Source: Trileptium ribeirensis (taxonomy: Eukaryota > Nematoda > Enoplea > Enoplida > Thoracostomopsidae). From it: DNA of 64,000 nucleotides. This document shows positions 1 through 13,172 of the stretch, in pieces. Location of the stretch: positions 1 to 64,000 of the forward strand of contig JASANE010019229.1 in the NCBI GenBank assembly GCA_030248225.1, written 5' to 3'. Within the stretch, counting starts at the first letter, position 1. Each line of letters starts with the position of its first letter. Below the pieces are notes generated by a model. That model did not search any database and was not told where the DNA came from. It saw only the letters and a list, made by a program, of their open reading frames with translations. Both the position numbers and the translations under genes were made by a program.

Positions 1-682
1 GCACCAACCACCTTCCTATCCGCGAAGACGAGCAGAAAATTTTGGGCTAAATTGACTGAAATAGAAAGAAATAGGCAAAAATTGGCAAAAACAAGAAAAA
101 TGTTAGTTCCAATAAATTCGAAAATTTTCAAAAATTTATCCTCTTCTAACGAAATTTTGATTAATGCTTTACCATATGAATTAACGTGTATATTGTTAAT
201 TTTCTTGAACTAATTTTAGCGGCAGCGGCCGATTAACCTGAATTGTTTGCGTTCGACGGTCACAGTAGGCACTACGCTATCTATTAGATATTGCTCAATT
301 CTTTAAGTAACTGAACAAACTGAATGAACAGCAATGCACGTGCAAACACGCGCTGTCGACAAACTCAGTTTACTCATCGTTTCGTTGTATATGCTATGAC
401 AAATATGGTGTCTCTTTGCGACAAAATGGTTGAATAGAGCAATAGGGTGAAGACAGTCTGGTATTTACACTTTTGTACTGGCAGTAGTGTTGGGCACAAA
501 CCGGAAAAGCCGGCGGTAGGCCGGCTTTAAATCAGCCGGTGTACCAAGCATGGCTATCATATTATTTATTATGTAAATATAGATTATAAAATCATATTTG
601 AACAGTAGTTTTTTTGACTACTTCATGTGACACTTGCAGTTTGTGCATATTAATTTTTTGTTTTCTGTTGCGTTGTTGTTTT
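1..682. other. AT-rich sequence without a gene
   Basis: I see no supportable coding region here. The only notable feature is a cluster of CCGG-containing short palindromes at about 499-540 (AGCCGGCGG, AGGCCGGCT, AGCCGGTG) following CAGTAGTGTTGGGCAC at about 480. It resembles one end of a hAT-like element, but no partner end or target duplication was found. Confidence 0.5.
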
Positions 683-690
683 AGTGTTAT

Positions 691-1729
691 CAGTGCCGCC
701 GTTAGGGCCCCCCGTACCCCCCGATCGGGGGGGCGGCCTCCCCAGGGGCCCCGCAGGGGCCCCTAACGAAGAAATGTCAGAGCCCCGAAATGGCACAAAC
801 GAAAATTCTGCGCAGTCGAGCGAGACTCGAAATCATGACACGCTAAACAAGGAAGCCTTTAAAGTAAATGAAATATTAGAAAGAATTTTAAGGCAAAATT
901 TCCAGTTTTCGACTATCGGCCTGCTTATTTCCTAGTATCGTCAATGTTGATAAAAAAATACACTTTCAAATACTTTTATTGTTTCAGATAATTCCATATT
1001 TCTGACTAAATATTTCGTAATATTGTCGCCAATTTACCCTCAAAATCGTCATGAAACGCCATGAAAGTGGTCACGCTAAACGGGTCAAAGCAAGTGCCGA
1101 ACAATCTAAATTAGCTAAATTGCCGAAGCTTACGTCCTTTTGGCTTCAGTCTTTGGGTTTTCGCGAAAATTAAACAGATCAACATCGTCTGTAGTGACGG
1201 AACCGTGGCTGAAAAATGCCGGTCATTTCAGGAGAAAATGGGCGACGTCGATGCTGCTGATTTAGCACAAGAAATGACCCGTTTTGACACTAGTTTGTGC
1301 AGTGTTAATCCTTCAATCACTGTTATGTCAGCAATAGACATGCTTAATTACATTATGAAATCGGAACTGCAAGAAGTATACCCGAACTTCTCGATAGCAT
1401 TGCGGGTCTACGCTACGATGCCTATCAGTGTCGCTTCCGCTGAGAGAAGTTTCAGTAAACTGAAACTAATCAAAACTCCACATCGTTCAACTATGGGCGA
1501 CGACCGATTAACGAGTTTGGTAATTTTGTCCTGCGAAAATGAAGATGCCGGCAACATTGACTCAGAAAATTTGATTAATGAATTCGCCAAAGTAAAAGCG
1601 CGACGTAAACCTCTGATGTGACAAACTCCATTGCTTTAAATGACATAGTGTAAGTGTTTAACTTTCAGTCTATTGGGGCCCCGGAAGAAAATTTCGGGGG
1701 GTAGCTCCAGTACCCTAGCGGCGGGCCTG
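691..1729 (+). mobile_element. Decayed hAT transposon, 1039 bp, with 8-bp TSD
   Basis: The element starts CAGTGCCGCCGTTAGGG and its other end, read inverted, starts CAGGCCCGCCGCTAGGG, so the terminal inverted repeats match at 15 of 17 positions. It is flanked by a perfect 8-bp direct repeat AGTGTTAT (683-690 and 1730-1737), the duplication length of hAT transposons. Both ends are unusually G+C rich (runs of C and G at 707-775 and 1676-1702) in an otherwise AT-rich region. Inside are pieces of a hAT transposase: an amino-terminal stub and the carboxy-terminal dimerisation domain. The middle with the catalytic core is missing, so this is an internally deleted, non-autonomous copy. Confidence 0.92.
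1051..1621 (+). pseudogene. hAT transposase remnant (N-terminal stub plus dimerisation domain)
   Basis: Two transposase pieces lie in one 1-kb hAT element. The first opens with ATG at 1051 and reads about 40 residues, including KLPKLTSFW, which resembles the start of TTF-type zinc-finger/hAT proteins, then stops at about 1173. The second is an open frame at 1205-1621 (138 aa) whose second half is the hAT dimerisation region: YPNFSIALRVYATMPISVAS, then AERSFSKLKLIKTP, then RLTSLVILS. The A-x-x-ERSFS block is the family hallmark. The TTF zinc finger, the RNase-H-like catalytic core and the inserted helical domain are absent, so the whole protein (normally 600-900 aa) is not encoded. Dimerisation alone cannot transpose. 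The upstream ORF at 684-935 is mostly GC-rich terminal repeat and is not believed to be a real protein. Confidence 0.85.
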
Positions 1730-1737
1730 AGTGTTAT

Positions 1738-2334
1738 ATTATGGCGCAAAAAATTGATTCAAGTACGATCACTACGATGACTAAAATAGAACATTATATT
1801 TAAAGTTTACTATGGCGAAATGTAATTTTCTCCGAGTACGTGTACAATTTTAAAGCTCCGTTTACTGAAATCAATATTATATCGGTGTGTACGCAAATAT
1901 CTATTAAGCCGGGCTCTAATTTTGTGTCAGTATAGTATCGAATCCCGGATAGGTCACGATAGAGCCTCTCACTTTGTGAATGGGATGTTATCGTTAAAGT
2001 GATAGATGTTGACTGAAGATTGATGCTAAATAGTTAGTACTGATTTGCCTTTAATGGAAAAGTGTCGCTTGACTGCCAGATGACTGAATATCTAAGAAAT
2101 GATAATTTAGCGCATGAAAATATTAATTATGAGTGATTGAATATATTAACGGTAAACGTGATCTCAAACACGTTTCTGGTATCTTGATAAGTAAAAGTTT
2201 CATTGATGCTGAGAAGGTTTTCCAGTTTTAAAGTATAAACATACCTTACTTATATGGTGATTCAGACCTTTCAAGGCGCACTATCTGATAGCCCTGATTC
2301 GGGTCATTTTCCAAGCAGTAAGCCAGCTTATGAA
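1738..2334. other. No gene seen
   Basis: AT-rich sequence between the hAT element and the foldback. Nothing recognisable on either strand. Confidence 0.5.
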
Positions 2335-3175
2335 GTTTTTTCTTTTAGCCCTCCCTTCCTCAGCCGGAATTTGGTAGATTTTTGAAGATACAGAGCTGAT
2401 TTTGACACCAATCGATTCAGCTCGATGAGGCATTTCAGAAAATATTCATATTACCCACATCCCTGACAAAATATATTTTCGATTTTTTCAGGCCCCAATA
2501 GTCCCTTGGGAACCCAAAAATTTTTTTCTTCGGAATCTGGTCATGCTAGGTACAATTCTACTCGGCTTGATGAGAGAAATTTACTGGTGTGTAATTTATT
2601 AAAATGTAGGCAAGCGTTAGAAAGTTATGATAGAGAATGTGCAGAGTCTCTCAGCCACCGGCCGTCCGGTGCTCGATATACCTAAGCCTTAGTCTTAGCC
2701 TAAGCTAATAGCTAAGGTCCTTATATGAGACATAAACTAAACCTAAGTAGGGGGCTGCCGCCCTCCGAACCCCCCGCTCTAAGCTGTTCTTTCTGTTCTG
2801 TTCTTCTATAACGTACCACTCCTTGGGGTTACTTGGGCCTATCTCTGCCGGTGGCTGTGAGACTCAGCACATTCTCTATCATAACAGCATAAAATGGTTG
2901 CGTAGATTTCAATAAACTACAAACCAGTAGTTTTCTCTCATCAACCCGAGTCGAACGGTACCCAACATGACCAGATTTCGAAGAAAAAAGCTTTTGGGTT
3001 CCCAAGGGGGCTTTTTTGGGACCTCTGGGACCTAAAAAATCAAAAAATAGCTTGTGATGTGGGTAAAATGAGTATTTCCTGAACTGCCTCATCGAGCTGA
3101 ACAGATTGGTATCAAAATCAGCTCTGAATCTTCAAAATTTACAAATTTCGGGCTCCGGGGACTAAAAGCGAAGAC
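2335..3175. repeat. Foldback inverted repeat, two arms of about 330 bp
   Basis: The left arm (about 2335-2662) and right arm (about 2846-3175) are inverted copies with scattered mismatches and small indels, separated by about 183 bp. Matching landmarks are CTTTTAG near both outer ends, the pair GAGCTGATTTTGA (about 2393) against its complement near 3115, CATTCTCTATCATAAC (about 2872) against its complement near 2630, and CAGCCACCGGC (2652) against GCCGGTGGCTG (2847). No coding capacity is credible. It looks like a non-autonomous foldback or long-TIR MITE. No clear target duplication was found. A transcript would form a long hairpin. Confidence 0.8.
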
Positions 3176-6100
3176 CCACCTTATGTTGGTCGGTTTCGGT
3201 AAAGTCAGGCGTGCGCTAATACTAACCGCATTAAAGAGCTCAGTGAGCTGTGGTATAATATACACTTCGGCGACCAAATCCAAAAAATTATTACAGCAGA
3301 TTTTGTGTTATCCTGCTACATCAACCACATTCTTCATCCAGTCAAACAATGTGTCCTCGACTAACGCATCTAAGAAGCGTGTCAAAATGAGGGCTTTAGC
3401 ATTTGCTGACAGCGCTTTATGACGAGAACGAGGATTTCGCGATGCTGCTAACAAAATATTTATCTTCCAGTAACTCAAACAACAGACCAAAAAGGCTGTG
3501 AAATTGGTGCTAGATCAGCTGCAATGTTCCGCAGCCAGGTCGGGCCAAATGTGCAAACGTGGAGAAAACTCAACTTTCTTTAAAACGGCGCTCTTGGACC
3601 GTTCGAATTATATTACGATGGAACTCAAGAAGCGGAGCTTGAACCTTATCTTGCTTTTTACTCATCGCCACTAATAGTGGATCCAAGACAAACGATAACT
3701 GCAGGGGTAATCAAATCTACCGTTGTCGGTCCAAACCCCCGTGACCGTGTTCCCCCGACAACCTCACACCAACGGCATCCTACGACGATCCGGCTACACC
3801 CCTTGGGCTTGTTGCCTCCATCCGTGTATGTTACACATCGCCGCTAAATCGCAAACACTTATGAGGGTTGACAGCGAACTGTACTGACTTAGCCCGACTG
3901 CCATTCAACGACTTTTTTCTCGAACTGGTTCGCATGATCCTACTGTACGAAATAGCTGCTGTTCTAAATGAAAAACAAAAGGAATTATCAAATAAACTCA
4001 CAGAACAGAACAAACTTGCTTATTCAATGCGTCAAAATATGTTGACCGACGGTACATCACCATAAAGGATAACACTACTGCAGCAGCATAACAGGGTAAA
4101 ACTGGTTGCAATGCACACGATTTATCATAATTATGGGTCAAATATTTTTCAGTAGCTGAGCTGGAACACGACGGTAGCTAGTAAAGGAGCCGATGACGGC
4201 AAACACGGCCCATCGATGTGATATGTAACCATAAACCACAAATTAAAGTATAAAACTAGAAACTGAAAGATACTGGAACTATAGAATCAGATGTGGCGTG
4301 ACACGGAAAAAGACGGAACTCCGCTTGAACTTCGGTAGTAAACGAAGTAAACTAAATTTTCATCGCAGCGTCAGACTGGAATGGTTTTCGTTCATCGCAT
4401 GCTATTCGAAAATGGTGGGATAACTCAAAATGGAGCGTAAGTAAAAATTACGAGCGCCATGAGGGAAAAATCCTATTATAGCTGAAAAGTGCGCGGGGGG
4501 GCGCCACTCCCGTCTACTCTTGCTGCGCCGCAGTTCATAGCGGTACCGTCTGCAGTTTCCAATGACTCGATTCTGTTTCTAAAATTATGCAGCTAACGGT
4601 ACATTTTATAATAAATTTTTAAATAATACAGCACGGTAGTGAAGTGTTTGAAGCATTTGTGCTTTTTATATTACAAAAACAAAGCCAGCATGCTGAATCA
4701 AAGTCATGTCGGCATATAAATCCAAGTCCAACGTATATATTTATGCAGATCAACGTTGTCCTTTGCTTTTCATATTCATTCCATAATCATGACGTTTTCA
4801 ATTTCAAGCGTTATTGCTCCATAAACAATGACTGTAATGGGCACTACATAAACATACTAAAACCTGTGCAAAATCACATTATAATAGTTTTATGTTCAAT
4901 CAAAAATTTGTAAACATGGGGTATACCCTAATATAAATAACAACCTAATTATTCTTCCACTGTGTGTGTTTTTTAATCAAACGTAGGAACATCTGCATCA
5001 ACCTTTCTGTTTTGTGGAAATTTAACGTACTACAAAGACTGGTGGAATGGAATATAAACTGTGACCCAAATGGCCTTTCTAGAAATGTAACAATTTTTAA
5101 GCTCCCCGCGTTTTTGTTATTGTCACGCTGCTGAGGTTAGCGCCTCTTAGTTAATTTCTGCCCGCCCCAATTTATTAAAGTTAGGATCCCTGTAACATCT
5201 CAAACGTCTTGGGGAAAGCGTACCATAGTTCAAAACATATTCTAATTGAAGCCATGGCCTAACCGTTTAGCGTGTGCTCCTTCTTATCAAGAGGTGAAGT
5301 AATCAACTCCTGGTCGGCACCTTTTTGTATTTTGATATGTTTTGTTCCATCAAATATGTGAGCTCACGATGTATAAAGGCATAATCAGATTAATCACTAA
5401 TGAGAAGTAAATTTATAAACCTTGTTTTAACGTTGGGCCACAAAAATGTGATAGAGGTATATGAATGGCGATTTTGTGAGTTTAAATCAGGTATAGGGTC
5501 ATAAATATTTGCCGATTTAACTGTAGGAGCTTTAGATAGCGAATTTAGATTGAAAATTTGACTCCTATGCTTGAAAAACATTATCAAACCGAACACTTGT
5601 AACTTATATTAGATATATACAAATACTTGTATGACAAGTTCCTTTAGTGCTGGCTTTTCCATCCGCTAAACATTTTTCAGAGGTCTAAACTAAGTCTGCA
5701 TTCACACATTCAACCTACCTTTTTGCTTCCATATATAAATTAACATACTTTGCTAACCATTTAGCTATGTCAGCACTGTACTCAGATTCATGTCTGCCAA
5801 TTGCATGAAAGGATTAATCATTAATATTAAAGCATGTGCTTTATTTTTATTGAAGTAAATTCAGGTAGAAATTTGTTTGATTAACTTTTAACCGATCCAT
5901 GGCCTCTCACAGTTTGATAGTTACATCATATTGTTTTATTTCACGACTTTTTTAAAACTACAAAACTTGGAACTAATAATTTTGTGAAAAAGGTTCACTA
6001 AAAATTATTTTGTAATACATTGATTTCTTTGATTACCCACCCAGAGTTGTAATTTATTTAAGTTTAAATGCAATCTATTGTAAAATTTTCCGCTGCTACT

Positions 6101-9100
6101 CCTGTACATATATATTCATAAATTGGTTACAAATTTCACGGTTTGTTAGTGCACGTGGTTAGTATCTTGTTTTATATGCCACGTTTGTTCGTAGTTATGA
6201 CATAGCAGTCGCCTGCTTTCGGCAGCATAGCATGCATGAGATTATTCTGTTCAGTCAAAGGCTTGACGAAAATCCACAAAGTAGAATAGTAATGATTTTA
6301 AAACAAGCTAAATATTGTGTACCTATTTTATTTTAAACAGTTAGGATCAACCATCAGCTAGATTTTTGATGCCTATTGTAGGAATACAGCTCAATGTTCA
6401 ACAAGCGTCAAGTGCAAATAAATTCCTTAAATAGAATGTGTAAAACATAAGTTTAATTCTATGAGCGCCACAGGGTATGCTAGAATTATATCTGTTGGAT
6501 GATGGCATTGATTGCTTAAAGTTCAAAAACACAAAGTGGCGAGGCCAGATTTCTTATTACGTTCTTCTTGCAGTTCTGGTTCTTCTTTTATGATGGGTAA
6601 AATGTTTTCCTAAATTTGTGCCATTTAATTGTTGATCTTGATGAAACCCCAAATTAAGCTCCGTTTGAGGCTGAACAAGCGCATCGTTTTGATTTATAGT
6701 GAGGGCGTCAAACACAAATAGTTTATTTATGAAATCACTGAGATAAAAGAATTTAACGGCCAACTTATGTGTAGGGTTGAACGTGACAAATTTCAGACGT
6801 GTAAAAGACAACGCAGAATGCCCTTAGTGATGTGGTGTGTGGACAACCATTTTCTATAGCGTTTGGGTTATTGTTTACTCAGAGACATCGCTGGAACTGT
6901 ACCATAACATCAGACTTATTCCCTCTTTTTAATGCGAGAGTAAACTTAACCTACGTCGTCGAAGATCCTGTTTTGCTTTGTCGCATTTAAAGATTGCGAT
7001 GGAACGCGTTTTAGTCAACCGAAATTTGCCGCAATGATGTTCAAGAAAAGATTGCTGTGCAATTGAAATCTAGCCATTTTGCGTTCTCAGTAGTTCATGC
7101 AAAATTGCCCTTTTTTGACACGAGAATTCATCGAATTTGAAATTAAAGTGGATTCAGTTTCTCAGCATTAATACCTTAACTATTGGACCGATTTATTTGT
7201 AACGACAGTATTGCGTTAAATCTGTTTGAATGAATCCTTATATAAGGTTAATGTGGATCAGAGGCCCTTTTTAATGCGAGTTGGAAGTCGAGAAAATGCC
7301 TCTTCTCACATTATAATTTCTGGTGAACCGTAATTTGGGCGCGCCACACTTGGGCAATAGTTTCTGGCGCTTGCTTTAGATTTTGCCGATTTTCAGTCAA
7401 TGAAAAGCTGAACCAAATTCTGTATGGTGTTTGCAGCACCGGTTTCCGCTTTACTATCGGTCAAAAAATTTCGCTTTGGCTATCAAGATGTGTATCGTTT
7501 TCGGCTTCTGTAAAAGACAAAAACTTCTGTTTCAGCTATCTGTTTAGGTATTTTAATTCGTAGCAGCGATTCATAAAAAAGGAGGAGCGATTCATCAAAA
7601 AACTTTCTAAGCGTTCAATTGCAGGATATTAAAATATAATATAGACGTCTATTAGAGATGTTGGTTTCATACCTACGGCTGCCAGATAAAACTACCCATT
7701 TTTGACACGCACTATTATTCTACGTAGGCTGCGTCACTGTCACGCTAATCCTATCGGGCCAGTAAAAAAGAGCCAAGCATTTGAAACAAATCAAGTCCAG
7801 GAAACAATTTCTGGAACAAATTTTGGTTAAAAACTTATGCTGCGTTTACGTTAAAATGTCCCCAGTGTTTGGAACCTTGGTCCCCCTGTAATCGCGAACC
7901 TACCGCATAGCCAGTCAGGGTGACACCCATACTGTAAACCAATTGCTGAGGGTGTATTACACATCCCTAGCTAATACATTTTTTCTTGACAGTGTCGTAC
8001 ACACCCTTAGCTACCAATCTGGCGCGGATTAACTGTAACGGACACCGTCTGTAGGTAATGCGGTTTATTAGTGTAATGCGGTTTACATTATAACGTGAAC
8101 GCTACATTAATATATTAAATTACCGTTCAATGTGAACGTCCTAACGTGGTTAAATGAAAAAGTCACACGATAGCAGATCAATATTGGGGGTGCGGGTTAG
8201 TGCGCGTTGTATGTGGGCTCTACCAGTAGGATTAACAGGACTAGGAAGAGGACTAGAGATGCGCATAACTTGGCACTCATACAGATAAAACCTCTACAGT
8301 AATCTGCAATCAATTATATACATGGTTAGAAGAAAGAGCAGCTTACAACGAGGGGTTTCGGATAGCAGTAGAACCTGACTTATGCTTAAAAGCTTTGTTT
8401 ACAATGTAAAGCTTATTAGGCTTTGTGTATGGATAGAGGGGGATACTATTGTTGTTCACATTTCTTTTACTGTATGGTCTTTTTCTAGATGGCTGGCCTT
8501 AATAGATTTGTGTTTGTAATGTTCCTATAACTTCTTGCCTAAAATTTCGCTGAACAGAATCAATTGAAAGCTGCATTTGAGTGCAGTGTGTTAAATGGCA
8601 CTTCCGGCCTTTGAAGATTCACATACTCGTCAAAACAAAAACTCACTTTTAACCCTTTCAATCACGGGGGTAGTCAGAAACTTTGATACGGAGGGGCTCT
8701 GAATCTGCAATGGTCACAGCTTAAACGCACCATTCACATATAATCATGAACTTCACTTTTCTGTTAAATGGGGACACAGACGATGCACGAAGGGGCACGC
8801 CCCTTATTCTGCTTGACTACTCGTGTTTCACGGCAGAGTATAACTTTACTCAACTGTATTTTCGCCACTTTTGAGCAAAGACGAGAACATAAATAGGTCT
8901 TAAAAGTATATAATTTCCAAATTTTTGCTACGTGAGTCTTGCAAAAGTCAACTATTTAGGACAACTTAAAAATGCCCTTTAAACTTTGCCAAATTTTTTT
9001 GGATAAAGTTTCCTGCTTATTTATATGAGGAAATGTATATTGTAATAAGCTGGCTTAACTGTTAAACAGATGTATGTCACTGTATAAAACTTGCCATAGC

Positions 9101-12091
9101 AATAGCATTCCCCTTAGGGACGCTCTAAGATGTTGCTGGCAATTCGCAGTTTTTTATCGAAAATATCCAATTTTACAAATTTTTCAAATTTAGCTGTGCG
9201 TAGCGGGTAAGGGTGGTTCATCAAATTTATTGAGTGGGTGAATACCATGAAAAGAGTTGTATTTACTTCTATTGCGGCAGGCCAGGTACTGTGAGTCAAC
9301 AATGTGCAATGTAAAAATTACTCATGAATTATGGATGTTCATAGGACTACCATCTTGAGGGTCGGTCCACCCCACAAGCCATATCTACCTGCCTCCTTTG
9401 ATGTTTCAGCACCATCAAACGCCTGTTTTACACCGAAGGCGCGTGGAAAAGGAAAATTGTCACAAATTGGCAAAAAAAACGGAGATTTATTGAAACTAGG
9501 CACAAATTTGAAAAAATAAATAAAAATTTTTGCAAAATTTGGAACAGTTCTTAGTTTAAAAAATTTACAAATTATATTAGTCCCCGCACGCGTCGGCTCC
9601 GGCGATATCTGCCCCCTCGACAAACGATGCTTGGACACCTAATCCTAAAATTTTTTCATAAAAATTGTGATTTGTAATCTTCCTAACTAGTCCTCTGGTA
9701 AATGTTAGAAGAAACATAGGGTGTAAAAAACGTCATTTGCCACGTCAACAACATTATGTATTTGCGTGCCATAATCAAAATCAACTGTTTTTAAAACTGA
9801 AAGCGCATAGATAAACATTAATCTAGAAGATGAAACCTTTGATAGAAAATGGTTACGTGCTAACCTAACAAATTAACTGTTTGTAAATCTATTTTCATTG
9901 CTTATGTTCGGCTCGGCTTGACGATTTACGGGGGCCGAGCAGAGCCGAGCCGAGCCTAGACCCAAAATTTCCACCTCCATGTCATATAATCATTACACTA
10001 ATCAGTGCCGACCAAACGTTACAACCGAAACTGCCCCACTTTATCTGGCGTTGGCAAATGTATCTCTACATCGATTTCATTAGTACATGGCAGAACCCTA
10101 AGTATTAAACTGGTACATATTAATCACGGCGGTGGTGTGCATGGAAAACCAGCAGGAAGCCATTTGCCCATGGTTTCAACCCCAGGCTATGTCCATGCAC
10201 ACTTCAATTTTTACTTTCAAGGTATCCTTCGATCTGTCTTGCATGACTTCGCACCCATGATGAAATTATCTATTAGGCGCACTGCTATGTTTTAGAACCA
10301 TAACACACTAATAATAGGCAACATTCGTGGTGACGCTATATTGCATGTAATACAACCGGCGAGCTTACAGCAAGTTTGGTCCGCAACAATTCCGAGGGTC
10401 TTATGTTGTATCGTGTAAATGACTGCTGTGCAACAGAATTATTCTTGAAAAATGGACTAGTCAAAATTTTGGTCATTAACAAAAGCTCGTTAAATTTAAG
10501 GATCGTTGGTCATTTTCACTCAGGCTTATCGGTCACTTGAAGCATATATGCACATAGGGAGATTATTAGGTCAACGCTCGGAGCCCCGCCCCTTGGGGTG
10601 TCGCTGATCCCTCTTGGGAGGCAGCCTGATCCCATTGAGGCTCCGCACCACGTCAAAAATTTGGACAAAATACGAATAATCGGGGCTAAATGAGTAAAAA
10701 TTGGCGAAACTGGAAAAACTTGGGAGAAAATTTTGTCCAATTTTAGTGCCAATTGTTAAAAAATTTATTCCCCATCATTTAAAAAGTAAAAATTTGGAAC
10801 AATAAATATATCATTGAAGGCAGCGTGATTAGCGGTGATGAATGCAAGGAAGTGAATGTTCTAAGAGGTCTGGCTAGAAATCTTCTCACTAATACCACAT
10901 TATCCGAGACCGAACGCACCGAGACCGCGAGCAACTGAATTTCGCAGAAATTTAGGGTTTTTAGTCTGCATAAATAGACATAATTTATAAATTCACGATA
11001 AAAACCTGTATTTTAAGTGCTGTTAAATATTATTTTTCAAAATTTGCATTCTCATGTTGCAATCGAAAGCCGGTTATTTTTATGGTCATTTATGAGAAAT
11101 GCTCGACGTTTTAAAAATCGTTTAAAAAACCGTTTTGCCAAGAAAATCCATGCCACAATATCATTGTTAGTTCGATGAGATCCGCCTTCATTTCTCGTCT
11201 TTTCACAGTCTCGTTCCGGAATTGACGGAGTTGTGTTCAGCAAGAGGAACACTTATAAAAAATTTTCCTGAGCCCTGTGTAGATGATGTCGGATTCGTGA
11301 ACTACCTGTGGGTCCGGGCACGAATCTAAATATGTCTTTTAACAAAATTACATACGAAAAAATTTGAAATTTAGTAATTTGAATAATAGGTATTGGATAA
11401 ACAACATAGCTAGATGCATAGAACATTTTCTCGCTGAAAAAATGTTGTTTGACGAGGGTCTTCAAGCTATTCTATAGTGTTTTGGTCCCAAACCGGCCAA
11501 AAATCTTATTTGGGTTCCTCCTAACCCTCTGAGAGACCAAATTATCAGGGTTTCACAAAATTTTACAGATTACTCCCTCCCTTCCCTTTTTGTGTTATTT
11601 CTTCCTTATTTCTTGCTAATTCTAAGTTCCTATTTTGCATAAATGGCTCTCTTTCTCTTTATATTTACTAGTTAACCCTAAGTTTAGTTAATTTGTTTTC
11701 CTAGTTGGTGTATTAGTCCTTGTTCTTTCGATGGAATCGAGTTTGCTAAATAATTACGACTGCAGTTCGCCGGGCCTTTCAGCGCTAGATTATTAGCTAG
11801 CTGCGGTTGCCATTTTTATTGGAATAATACTTGTGTTACGGCAGCCCTCTTGATTGCAGTTACATGCAGGATTGTATTCCGTTTTATTTCTATCCGTGAT
11901 ACTTGTCATTGGTGTTGTGTAGAGCAAGGTTTTACTGGGTTGAGCAGACACGCAAAGAATTGCGTGAATAGAGATAGATAATCGGAGAATAGAGATAATC
12001 GGATTTTTTTCAGGTCAGGATTTTCGGATTCCAAGATAGTTGCGCTGGCTACCAGGAAACACTAAGATCACATAGCGACAAGATTAGTTAC
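3176..12091. other. Long gene-poor stretch
   Basis: About 9 kb without a supportable gene. Open frames are all under 105 codons and show no family motif. Small structures: a self-complementary GC-rich patch at about 9905-9958 (GGCTCGGCT against AGCCGAGCC), probably the end of an unidentified MITE, and an interrupted GC-rich inverted patch at about 10579-10650 (CGGAGCC against GGCTCCG). A/T-rich runs with TTGGCAAAAA-like words recur near 60-150, 9440-9560 and 10650-10790 and may be relics of one dispersed family. Confidence 0.45.
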
Positions 12092-12099
12092 CTGGCATG

Positions 12100-13164
12100 C
12101 AGGGAGTAACCGGAATTCCGGTTCCGGCGAAAATCGTCTTCTGGTTGCGATTCCGGCAAAGGGCAAAAACCATACCGGAACCGGAATTCCGGTTTAAAAA
12201 TTTTGTTTGAAATTTTCCACGTTTTTCGCTTCATCCTGTAATCCAAACATATGTAATATATATATTATACAATGATCAAGCTCCAATACAACCAAGCAAA
12301 AGAAAAGATTAACTAACCATTTTGCCGTGTGAAACGTAAGTATGGCATATAATTTGAGCAGGAATTTTTCATAATAACCTGCAGGAGTTTGTTAAATCAA
12401 AGCCAGGTCGATGCTTGTAGCAGCTATTTTGGCTTACGTAGAACTACTTAGGATATGCTTAGCTAACATAAATTGCGCCAATCACCAGCCAGTGCGCTTG
12501 TAAACTTTGTAAATAAATCTAAATTGAAGTAAACTAACGTTATCTGCAACGCAGCTAGAAACTGCTTTCTTGGCAGTGTATTTATTGAAACTGTGCGAGC
12601 AGCATCACAGTGTGTCTCATTTATAGCATTCTGATTAGAAAGTTATCATCATTATGATCTAACTGACGGGCACTGTTTGTCCAACGATAGCCTAAACAGT
12701 GTCTCTGACCACTGATCAGAAAATTACATTCTATGTATTATTTTCTCTTAGAATTATATAAACCAATAATTTTAAGTTTCCTACTGAAGAACATGCAACA
12801 AACGTATTTGCAGTAAAGGGAGGCGACTGGAGACAGAGCGAAAGTGTGTATTCTACGCTCCAAGCTTTGTAAGCACATTCGATTTGACACAGTATACGCA
12901 ATGGTGTGTAGTGGAAGGCATTTTTTGCTCTGGGTGTCCAAAAACCGACATATTTGATCGATAAATAAACATTATTAGGTTCCTCAGTCTCTTTAAAGTT
13001 TCAGAAATGCAATAATACCATAGCAATACATTAAGTTTAATGTAAAAGTTATTTTTAATGCCTTTTAAATCCACTATACATACATTTCTTCCATCATTTG
13101 TTTTACTATATATAAATTTCGAAGACCAGGTTCGGTTCCGGTTGCTGGTTCCGGTTATTCCCTG
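12100..13164 (-). mobile_element. Non-autonomous hAT family, copy 1 (1065 bp)
   Basis: Ends read CAGGGAGTAACCGGAA inward and, from the other side, CAGGGAATAACCGGAA. Flanking 8-bp repeats are CTGGCATG (12092-12099) and CTGGCATA (13165-13172), 7 of 8 identical, as expected for hAT. Both ends carry clusters of CCGGAA/TTCCGG words. The AT-rich interior has no transposase. It is the same sequence as copies 2-4 in this window, but inverted relative to copies 2 and 3. Short open frames inside (about 12738-13074) recur in the other copies simply because the DNA is repeated. Confidence 0.92.
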
Positions 13165-13172
13165 CTGGCATA

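Noticed and set aside
1408..1590. Minus-strand ORF within the hAT element
   Set aside because: Antisense of the hAT dimerisation domain.
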